From: an uncultured Acetatifactor sp.
GTDB taxonomy: Bacteria; Bacillota; Clostridia; Lachnospirales; Lachnospiraceae
NCBI GenBank assembly: GCA_934433135.1
Contig: CAKRZO010000025.1
Location: 1 to 51,966 of the forward strand
Reading direction: 5' to 3'
DNA length: 51,966 bases
Part shown: piece by piece, positions 42,813 through 49,908 of the stretch
Layout of the letters: each line of letters begins with the position of its first letter
Position numbering within the stretch: position 1 is the first letter of the stretch
Program-made: the position numbers and the translations under genes
Notes under the pieces: model-generated
What the model was told of the DNA's origin: nothing
The model's input: the letters and a program-made list of their open reading frames with translations, nothing else
Databases searched by the model: none

Positions 42813-43328
42813 ATGGAAATTTGTATCAGAGATATTTCCGATCATGGGCAGGATATTGACAGATGTCTGGAAATTTACAACTATTATATTGAAAATACGA
42901 CAATTACATTTGAAGAGGAGAAGCTTAAAAGGCAGGCTTTTACCGAGCGTATCGCGGGAATAAGAAAGGGATATCCTTTCCTGGTTGCGGAAACGGAGGG
43001 TAAAGTGGCAGGGTATGCCTATCTGGATAAGTATCATGAAAGATCTGCCTATCGGTATACGGCGGATCTTTCTATTTACCTGGATAAAGAAGTCTCCGGG
43101 CACGGAATCGGCGAAATGCTTTTGGAAGAAATCGAAAAAAGAGCAGCACAGGCAGGAATTCGGAACATCATTTCTCTCATTACCCAGGAAAATGAACGCA
43201 GCGTCCGCTTTCATGAAAAGCATGGATATGTGAAAAAAGGCGAACTGGAACAGGTCGGATTAAAGTTCGGCAGATGGCTAAATGTGCTATTTTACCAGAA
43301 AGAGGTGGAAAATTGTAATAACGTGTAA
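42813..43328 (+). CDS. GNAT acetyltransferase (phosphinothricin-acetyltransferase-like)
   Basis: 171 residues from ATG 42813, with GGAGG about 11 bases before it. The fold is GNAT: EIYNYYIENTTITFEEE at the start is typical of the Pat/bar-like group, AGYAYLDKYHERSAYRYTAD contributes the central strands, and EVSGHGIGEMLLEEIEKRA is the acetyl-CoA loop (G-x-G-x-G/A type). It ends with LKFGRWLNVLFYQK, conserved in that group. Substrate in vivo is probably an amino acid derivative or a toxic amine. Confidence 0.88.
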   Translation: MEICIRDISDHGQDIDRCLEIYNYYIENTTITFEEEKLKRQAFTERIAGIRKGYPFLVAETEGKVAGYAYLDKYHERSAYRYTADLSIYLDKEVSGHGIGEMLLEEIEKRAAQAGIRNIISLITQENERSVRFHEKHGYVKKGELEQVGLKFGRWLNVLFYQKEVENCNNV

Positions 43329-43532
43329 CTTTTTGCTGGGTTGGAGACATATAGTAGATGACGGTACTGGTGATAAAGAACATATGTTTTAAAACAAGAC
43401 CTTTTTATCGGACATGTAGTACGGTATAATAACTATAAAAGGAACGGTTGCATTATAGAATGCGATAGAATCTGATAAAATGGTGCAGTCGTTCAAAGCA
43501 GAAATGAGTTATTGAGAAATCGGTATGAACAA
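43329..43532. other. Gene-free stretch left of tracrRNA
   Basis: About 200 bases. A consensus -10-like TATAAT lies at 43425-43430 without a good -35. GCATTATAGAATGC (about 43451-43464) is a small inverted repeat. No ORF is supported. Confidence 0.4.
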
Positions 43533-43628
43533 CAAAAAAAGACTTGTCACCAAGTCCTTTCGTTCTACACCATGTAGAGTCAAATGACGATTTCGGATAA
43601 ACCTTATTTGCACTCGTCTTGTAAGTTC
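43533..43628 (-). ncRNA. tracrRNA of the type II-A system
   Basis: Read on the minus strand from about 43628. The 5' part GAACTTACAAG pairs over 11 bases with CTTGTAAGTTC of the CRISPR repeat, and CAAAT pairs with GTTTG at its 5' end, leaving a bulge between them, as in repeat:anti-repeat duplexes. Then AAGGTTTATCC (nexus region), a hairpin CTACA/TGTAG and a terminator GACTTGGTGACAAGTC plus a T run (43534-43556). Length about 96 nucleotides. The promoter at 43635-43663 supports the 5' end. It is divergent from cas9. Confidence 0.88.
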
Positions 43629-43634
43629 ATCCTT

Positions 43635-43663
43635 ACTTTATCACGAAAATGGATAACTGTCAA
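43635..43663 (-). promoter_or_regulatory. tracrRNA promoter
   Basis: On the minus strand: -35 TTGACA (43663-43658), exactly 17 bases, -10 TAAAGT (43640-43635). It places the transcript start near 43628, at the beginning of the anti-repeat. Confidence 0.8.
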
Positions 43664-43702
43664 GAATAAAAAGCAAAAATAATAAAAAGCTGAAGAGAAA
43701 AC

Positions 43703-43866
43703 GCAACAGTTCAGACGCGCCATTCACAAAACCGCGATTTCAGCGCTTTCTCGCTGCTTCGCAGCTGTTTTGTTTCATTAATTGGCGCTAAGCTCAAACA
43801 TTCATGTATACAGATTTTCATGCAAGCATGAAATCTGTCCACAAGAATGTTTGTCTGTACTGTTAC
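43703..43866. repeat. Palindromic repeat family A, copy 3 (164 bp), upstream of cas9
   Basis: Ends GCAACAGTTCAGAC (43703-43716) and GTCTGTACTGTTAC (43853-43866). Read in reverse it matches copy 1 (13790-13949) over its first ~57 bases, over TAGCTGCGAAGCA and over the last ~20. It fills most of the 240 bases between the tracrRNA promoter and cas9. Confidence 0.88.
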
Positions 43867-43903
43867 GGGAAAACATCAGAAAATGGAAAAGGAGAATGGT
43901 CAA

Positions 43904-46900
43904 ATGCAGGAACAAAAGTATTATTTGGGGTTGGACATGGGAACTTCTTCCGTAGGATGGGCAGTTACGGATTTGAATTATCATTTGCTGCGTGCCAAAG
44001 GAAAAGATTTATGGGGCGTAAGAGAGTTTGATGAAGCTGCTACGGCAGCAGACAGAAGAAGCCACCGGGTTGCCAGAAGGCGGCGCCAAAGAGAATGTGT
44101 AAGAGAAGGAATTCTGAAACAGCTTTTCCATGATGAGATTGAACAGGTAGATCCTTTATTTTATACAAGATTAGAAAACAGTAAATATCATGAAGAAGAT
44201 AAAGATGAATCCGTTAAGGATAAAAACGGAATTTTTCACGATCCGGATTATACAGACAGGGACTACTATGCGCAATATCCAACTATTTATCATTTGAGGA
44301 AAGAACTGCTTAGCTCTACAGAGCCTCATGACGTGAGACTTGTTTATCTGGCAATTTTGAATATGTATAAGCATAGGGGACATTTCCTGAATGCTGCATT
44401 GGGAACAGAAGATAATAAGGAAGATCTGGAAAATCTCTATGAACAGTTTCGTTTGATGGTTAAAGAAAAATTTGATGTTGACTATCCTAAATTAGATTCC
44501 TGTGAGAGAATCAGAGAAATATTAAGTAATAGAAATAAGTCGAGAAAAGCAAAACTGGAAGACCTCATAAAGCTGCTGGAGGTATCCGGAAAAAACAAAA
44601 AAGCAAAAGTTCTTCTCAGTGGAATCTGTGGCTTAAAAATGAATTTAAAGGAACTTTATGGGGAAGAAATTCAGACAGAAGAGAAATTGGAACTGTGTTT
44701 TTCAGACAGCCAGTTCGAGGAAAATTTTCAGAAGATAGGGGAATTGCTGGGAGAAGAAGATACGGATCTTCTTGCCTGCATGAAAGCAATCTATGATGCC
44801 GGAGTATTAGCCGGAATTATGAAAGGATATCATTATTTATCGGAAGCACGGGTGGCTCAGTACGAGAAGCATAAAGAAGATCTGAAAACATTAAAAAAAG
44901 TAATGAGAAAATATTGTTCTTCGGAAGATTATAATTCTTTCTACCGAATAAAGGGTGATATGAAAGAAAGCAAAGGCGGTACATACAGCGCATATGTAAA
45001 CTCGTCAAATTCCGGTAAAGTTATCAGAAGAGGCGAAAAGGGAAGAGGAAGAGAAGAATTATATAGTACGATTAAGCGGCATTTGAAAAATTATGCTGCT
45101 CAGGACGAAGAGGTAGGTTATATTCTGCAGGAAATAGAGAATGAGAATTTTCTCCCAAAACAGCTTACCGCATCAAACGGGGTAATACCGAATCAGGTGC
45201 ATGTGCGTGAAATGAAGAAGATTCTTAAAAATGCAGAGTTGTATTTACCGTTTTTAAAAGAAACAGATACGGATGGAATGACAGTTTCTGAGAAAATCAT
45301 AAAGTTATTTTCCTTCCAGGTACCGTATTATGTAGGACCGGTGACGGAGAAAAGCGCAGGGAATGGTGGAAATGGCTGGGTAGTCAGAAAAGAACCGGGT
45401 GAAGTATTGCCCTGGAACATAGAAAAGAAGATTGATCTGCAGAAAACTTCGGAAGAATTTATTAAAAGATTAGTCAGGAATTGTACTTACTTATATGATG
45501 AAAAAGTACTTCCGAAAGGTTCGCTGATGTATCAACGATTTGCTGTTTTGAATGAAATTAACTCCATTAGGATTGGAGGCGAAAAACCGGACGTAAAAAC
45601 GAAACAGGATATCTATTGTGAGTTATTTGAAAAGAGAGAAAAAGTAAAGCGTAAAGATATTGTCAACTGGTTAATCGGGAAAGGTTTGCTGAAAGTGGGA
45701 GAAGAAGATCAGCTTACCGGCATCGATATCAATATTAACAATAGTCTTTCCACGTACCACAAATTTAAGAAAATATGGGGAGAGGATATACAAAGAGATG
45801 ATTATCGGGAGAAAGCAGAACAGATTGTCTTTTTGTGTACGGTTTACGGAGATTCAAAAAATCTTTTGAAAAAGTATTTACAAGAGAAATTCGGAGGGTA
45901 TCTGGACAAGAAGCAGATCGATAAAATTGCAGGTTTTAAGTTTAAGGACTGGGGACGACTGTCAAAAGAATTTCTGCAATTGTCAGGCTGCAGCAAGGAA
46001 ACCGGAGAAGTGCTTCCGCTTATCGGAATGATGTGGGACAGCAATGACAACCTGATGGAACTTTTATCGGATCAACGGTATACTTATCAGGAAGAATTGG
46101 AAAAGAAACAGGAATCCGCCTATAAGTCCCTGAATGAAATTCAGCCGGAAGACCTGGATGGCATGTATTTTTCGGCACCTGTTAAAAGGATGGTATGGCA
46201 GACATTGCTTATTATCAAGGAGTTGACAAAGTTATTGGGAAGGGCGCCGGAAAGACTTTTTGTTGAAATGGCTCGGCAGGAGGAGAAAGATAAAAAAAGA
46301 AAGGATTCCCGTAAGAAAGATTTTCAGGAACTGTATAAGAACATCAAGGATGAAGAAAAGAACTGGTTTGACCTCATAGAAAGTGCAGACAATGACGGAA
46401 GGCTGAAAAGCAAGAAAATGTATTTGTATCTGACACAAAAAGGACGTTGTATGTATACCGGACATCATATTCGGCTGGAGAACCTTTTTGATGACAATTT
46501 GTATGATATTGACCATATATATCCGAGACATTTTGTTAAGGACGATAACCTGGCTAACAATCTGGTGCTGGTGGAGAAGGAAAAGAATGCCCATAAGAGT
46601 GATCATTATCCGATCGAACCGGATATTTACAAGGAAATGCTGCCAATGTGGAAAATGCTGCATGAATGTAAGCTGATTAATGATGAAAAATTTAAACGTC
46701 TGACCGGACGAAATGAATTTACCGAGGAGCAGAAGGCGGATTTTATTGCCAGACAGCTCGTTGAGACCAGACAGGGGACGAAGAGCGTGGCGGCAATTCT
46801 GAAGGAAGTTTTGCCTGAAACAACAATTGTATACGCGAAAGCGTCTAATGTTTCGGGGTTTCGACATCAAAAAGGACTATTGAAGAGCAGGCTTATTAAT

Positions 46901-47980
46901 GATTTTCACCATGCAAATGATGCTTATTTAAACATTGTGGTAGGAAATGCATATTATGTTAAGTTTACACAGAATCCACTGAATTATATCAAAAAGGAAT
47001 ATACGCCGAATAAGGCAGGTGGAGAGTACAATCTTTCCAGAATGTTTGATTGGGATATACGAAGAGGAAATGAGACGGCATGGATCGCTTCCGGGAAAGG
47101 AAAGAGTGAAAGCGGAACAATAGTTACAGTAAAGGAGGTAATGAAAAGAAATACGCCGTTACTGACACGTATGAATTTTGAAAAGCACGGAGGAATTGCG
47201 GAGCAGACACTGTATAGTGCAAAAGTGGCAAAGAGCGGAGCCTACATACCGCTTAAAGGAAATGATCCCAAAATGCAGGATGTGACAAAATACGGTGGGT
47301 TCAGCAGTGTAGCTACGGCATATTTTTTCTTAGTAGAGCACGAACAGAAAGGGAAAAAGATAAGAACTCTGGAAACGGTACCTGTTTACTTAAAAGATAA
47401 AGTGGGAGAGTCTGAGGAAGCCTTGCTTGTATATTGCCGGGAGACGCTTAACTTGGTAAATCCGTCCATAAGGATGAAAAAAATCAAGATTCAGTCCTTA
47501 ATCAAGAAGGATGGCTATTATATGCATATTTCAGGTAAAACAAACAATCAAATAATCGTACGAAATGCAGTGCCTCTTTGTCTGGAACAAAAATGGGTGA
47601 ATTACAGTAAAAAGCTTGAAAAGGAAAGCGATTTTGGTGAGATAACAAAGGAGAAGAATCTGGAATTGTATGATATTTTGTTAAAAAAGCACAGAGAACA
47701 GATTTTCGCAAAACGGCCGAATCCGGTTGGAAATAAGATGGAGATAAGAAGAGAAAAATTCGAATCATTGGATTTGAAAGAACAGGCTGCGGTTTTAATG
47801 CAATTGTTAAATTTAACAATAATCGGAGTGGCAGTTGCGGATTTGCGGGAAATCGGAGAGAGTGGAAAGACAGGTGTAATGTTGATTGCAAAGAAAATAT
47901 CTGATGTGAATGAATTATATTTAGTTAATCAATCAGTAACCGGTATTTGGGAGAACAGGATCAACCTGTTGACAGTATGA
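43904..47980 (+). CDS. cas9: Cas9 endonuclease, type II-A
   Basis: 1358 residues. ATG 43904 follows AAAAGGAG; an in-frame ATG at 43847 lies inside repeat A and is rejected. RuvC-I: YYLGLDMGTSSVGWAV with Asp11. Arginine-rich bridge helix: RSHRVARRRRQRECVR. RuvC-II: RLFVEMARQ with Glu788. HNH: LYDIDHIYPRHFVKDDNLAN with catalytic His871. RuvC-III: DFHHANDAYLNIVVGNAY with His1003 and Asp1006. All catalytic residues are present, so double-strand cleavage is expected. The length fits the long II-A Cas9 group. It heads a compact operon with cas1 (ATGA overlap), cas2 and csn2. PAM preference cannot be read here. Confidence 0.98.
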   Translation: MQEQKYYLGLDMGTSSVGWAVTDLNYHLLRAKGKDLWGVREFDEAATAADRRSHRVARRRRQRECVREGILKQLFHDEIEQVDPLFYTRLENSKYHEEDKDESVKDKNGIFHDPDYTDRDYYAQYPTIYHLRKELLSSTEPHDVRLVYLAILNMYKHRGHFLNAALGTEDNKEDLENLYEQFRLMVKEKFDVDYPKLDSCERIREILSNRNKSRKAKLEDLIKLLEVSGKNKKAKVLLSGICGLKMNLKELYGEEIQTEEKLELCFSDSQFEENFQKIGELLGEEDTDLLACMKAIYDAGVLAGIMKGYHYLSEARVAQYEKHKEDLKTLKKVMRKYCSSEDYNSFYRIKGDMKESKGGTYSAYVNSSNSGKVIRRGEKGRGREELYSTIKRHLKNYAAQDEEVGYILQEIENENFLPKQLTASNGVIPNQVHVREMKKILKNAELYLPFLKETDTDGMTVSEKIIKLFSFQVPYYVGPVTEKSAGNGGNGWVVRKEPGEVLPWNIEKKIDLQKTSEEFIKRLVRNCTYLYDEKVLPKGSLMYQRFAVLNEINSIRIGGEKPDVKTKQDIYCELFEKREKVKRKDIVNWLIGKGLLKVGEEDQLTGIDININNSLSTYHKFKKIWGEDIQRDDYREKAEQIVFLCTVYGDSKNLLKKYLQEKFGGYLDKKQIDKIAGFKFKDWGRLSKEFLQLSGCSKETGEVLPLIGMMWDSNDNLMELLSDQRYTYQEELEKKQESAYKSLNEIQPEDLDGMYFSAPVKRMVWQTLLIIKELTKLLGRAPERLFVEMARQEEKDKKRKDSRKKDFQELYKNIKDEEKNWFDLIESADNDGRLKSKKMYLYLTQKGRCMYTGHHIRLENLFDDNLYDIDHIYPRHFVKDDNLANNLVLVEKEKNAHKSDHYPIEPDIYKEMLPMWKMLHECKLINDEKFKRLTGRNEFTEEQKADFIARQLVETRQGTKSVAAILKEVLPETTIVYAKASNVSGFRHQKGLLKSRLINDFHHANDAYLNIVVGNAYYVKFTQNPLNYIKKEYTPNKAGGEYNLSRMFDWDIRRGNETAWIASGKGKSESGTIVTVKEVMKRNTPLLTRMNFEKHGGIAEQTLYSAKVAKSGAYIPLKGNDPKMQDVTKYGGFSSVATAYFFLVEHEQKGKKIRTLETVPVYLKDKVGESEEALLVYCRETLNLVNPSIRMKKIKIQSLIKKDGYYMHISGKTNNQIIVRNAVPLCLEQKWVNYSKKLEKESDFGEITKEKNLELYDILLKKHREQIFAKRPNPVGNKMEIRREKFESLDLKEQAAVLMQLLNLTIIGVAVADLREIGESGKTGVMLIAKKISDVNELYLVNQSVTGIWENRINLLTV

Positions 47981-48849
47981 GTTGGCGCACGGTTGTAATC
48001 GCCAGAAGTGCGAAATTGGATTATCAGTTAGGGTACCTTGTGGTGCGGAGAGAGGAAGTGACGAAAATTCATCTCAGTGAGATTGGTTTACTTTTAATCG
48101 AATCCACCGCAGTATCCCTGACCGCTGCATTACTGAGTGAGTTGACAAAAAGGAAAATCAAAGTGATTTTTTGCGATGAAAAGCGTAATCCGATATCCGA
48201 GCTGGTATCTTATTACGGGAGTCATGATACCAGTGCGAAAGTCCGAACGCAGATAGACTGGACACGTGAGCAGAAAGCTGCAGTATGGACAGAAATTGTG
48301 ACGGAAAAAATACGGAATCAGGCAGAGCATCTGTTACATTGGAAGAAGGAAGAGGCAAGTATGCTGTATCAGTATATTGATGAGCTGGAATTCGGAGATG
48401 CTACAAATCGAGAAGGCCATGCTGCGAAAGTGTACTTTAACGCACTATTTGGAATGGATTTTACACGGACGGCGGAAAATAGCCTGAATGCTGCGTTGAA
48501 TTATGGGTATGGTATTATTCTATCTGCTTTTAATCGGGAGATCGTTGCCAACGGATATTTGACCCAACTGGGACTTTTTCATGACAACATGTTTAACCCA
48601 TTTAATTTAGGATCCGATTTAATGGAACCTTATCGTCCACTGGTTGACAGAAAGGTGAAAACAATTCAGCCGCTTAAATTCGAACATGAAGAAAAGATGC
48701 ACGTTTTGGAAGTATTGCAAATGGAGGTGCTTCTTGCAGGGAGAAGGGAATACGTAGGCAATGCTATTAAAATTTACTGCAGAAGTATTTTTGACGCTTT
48801 GAATTCAGGAGATTTATCGTTGATCAAATTTTACAAAAATGAGCTATAG
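47977..48849 (+). CDS. cas1: Cas1 integrase
   Basis: 290 residues. ATG 47977 overlaps the cas9 stop; the longer frame from 47947 is inside cas9 and lacks a binding site. Metal-binding residues are in place: Glu146 (ATNREGHAAKVYF), His202 (LGLFHDN) and Glu217 (SDLMEPYRPLVD), offset by three from the equivalents in S. pyogenes Cas1. With Cas2 it integrates new spacers at the leader end of the array, assisted in type II-A by Csn2 and Cas9. Confidence 0.97.
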   Translation: MSWRTVVIARSAKLDYQLGYLVVRREEVTKIHLSEIGLLLIESTAVSLTAALLSELTKRKIKVIFCDEKRNPISELVSYYGSHDTSAKVRTQIDWTREQKAAVWTEIVTEKIRNQAEHLLHWKKEEASMLYQYIDELEFGDATNREGHAAKVYFNALFGMDFTRTAENSLNAALNYGYGIILSAFNREIVANGYLTQLGLFHDNMFNPFNLGSDLMEPYRPLVDRKVKTIQPLKFEHEEKMHVLEVLQMEVLLAGRREYVGNAIKIYCRSIFDALNSGDLSLIKFYKNEL

Positions 48850-49159
48850 ATATATGAGAATTCTTGTTTTTTTCGATCTTCCGACTTTGACAATGATGCA
48901 AAAAAGGAACTATAGGCAGTTCCGTCGATTTTTGATGAAAAACGGATTTCTGATGGTGCAGGAATCCGTTTACAGTAAGCTTGTACAGAATTCTACGGCA
49001 GCAGAAACTGTTGCAGATAATGTAAGAAAGAATAAACCGACGGAAGGATTGGTTCAGCTGTTGAAGGTAACGGAAAAACAGTATGGGAAAATGGAATTTA
49101 TTGTTGGGGAAAGAAAATCCGAAGTGTTGGATACAGACGAAAGACTGGTGATTTTATGA
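48839..49159 (+). CDS. cas2: Cas2
   Basis: 106 residues, starting 11 bases inside the end of cas1. The ferredoxin-like start MRILVFFDLPTLTMMQKRNY carries the conserved Asp of the first strand, then RRFLMKNGFLMVQESVYSKL. Cas2 is the structural centre of the Cas1-Cas2 complex. It overlaps csn2 by four bases. Confidence 0.96.
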   Translation: MSYRYMRILVFFDLPTLTMMQKRNYRQFRRFLMKNGFLMVQESVYSKLVQNSTAAETVADNVRKNKPTEGLVQLLKVTEKQYGKMEFIVGERKSEVLDTDERLVIL

Positions 49160-49842
49160 GGCTGGTACATAGTGATTACGGGATAGAAATGGAAATAAAA
49201 GAGAATAAGGTTAATGTCTTAATTCTGGAATCACCGGTTCTTTTTGCAAATGCAGTGCGTGAATTTAAGGAACAATGCAGCAATGATAATGGATGTTTTA
49301 TTTTATCTGACAAAGAAAAAATTATGAAGTTGGATAAAGTTGCAGAGATAATTTTATCTCCATTTACGCTGGAATGTAACAGTCGCAAAGTGATTCAGCA
49401 TTTATATCAGGAAATTTGTGACTATGCAAATGATAATTTACAAGAGGAAACAGGAAGATTTTACAGCCAGTTAGCATTGTATATGGAAAAACTGATAGAT
49501 GGAATGCCATATTCGCTTTCCTATTCGATGGAAGAAAATATAACCGGAATTCTCAAACTTGGTAATGTAAAAATAGAGGAGGCGGAGTTGTCCCTATTGG
49601 AAAAACTGGTAAACTATATTCAGTTGATGAGCCGTTTGTGTGCTGCAAAAATCTTGATCTTTGTTAATCTTAAGTGCTATCTTTCAGAGGAAGAGTTGTC
49701 TCTGCTGTATGAAATCGCATTTTATAACAAAATACAGCTTGTATTGCTGGAAAACACACAAAGAGCAAGTACACAAAAGTTTTTATCTGATAATGAAAAT
49801 ACTTGCATTATGGATCGGGACATGTGTATAATACAGTTGTAA
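49156..49842 (+). CDS. csn2: Csn2, type II-A adaptation protein
   Basis: 228 residues, ATG in overlap with cas2. The sequence has the Csn2 pattern: N-terminal strand pair (LVHSDYGIEMEIKENKVNVL), a helical middle (FYSQLALYMEKLIDGMPYSL) and AAKILIFVNLKCYLSEEELS towards the end. Csn2 tetramers form a ring that slides on DNA ends and is needed for spacer acquisition. Its presence defines subtype II-A. The length matches the short Csn2 group. Confidence 0.93.
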   Translation: MRLVHSDYGIEMEIKENKVNVLILESPVLFANAVREFKEQCSNDNGCFILSDKEKIMKLDKVAEIILSPFTLECNSRKVIQHLYQEICDYANDNLQEETGRFYSQLALYMEKLIDGMPYSLSYSMEENITGILKLGNVKIEEAELSLLEKLVNYIQLMSRLCAAKILIFVNLKCYLSEEELSLLYEIAFYNKIQLVLLENTQRASTQKFLSDNENTCIMDRDMCIIQL

Positions 49843-49908
49843 TGAATAGAGCTTACAGCGCCGGTCAGGCGTTAAACTCGGTGATAACCTCGTGTAAGGT
49901 AATTTGAG
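49843..49908 (+). promoter_or_regulatory. CRISPR leader with type II-A anchoring motif
   Basis: 66 bases between csn2 and the first repeat. It ends with ATTTGAG (49902-49908), the same leader-anchoring sequence that directs polarised spacer insertion in streptococcal type II-A loci. The leader end is therefore on the left and the newest spacers are at 49945 onwards. An array promoter is expected here or at the end of csn2 but was not resolved. Confidence 0.8.

Noticed and set aside
43847..43903. Upstream ATG extending cas9 by 19 residues
   Set aside because: It lies inside repeat family A and lacks a binding site. The ATG at 43904 has AAAAGGAG and begins with the conserved RuvC-I strand.
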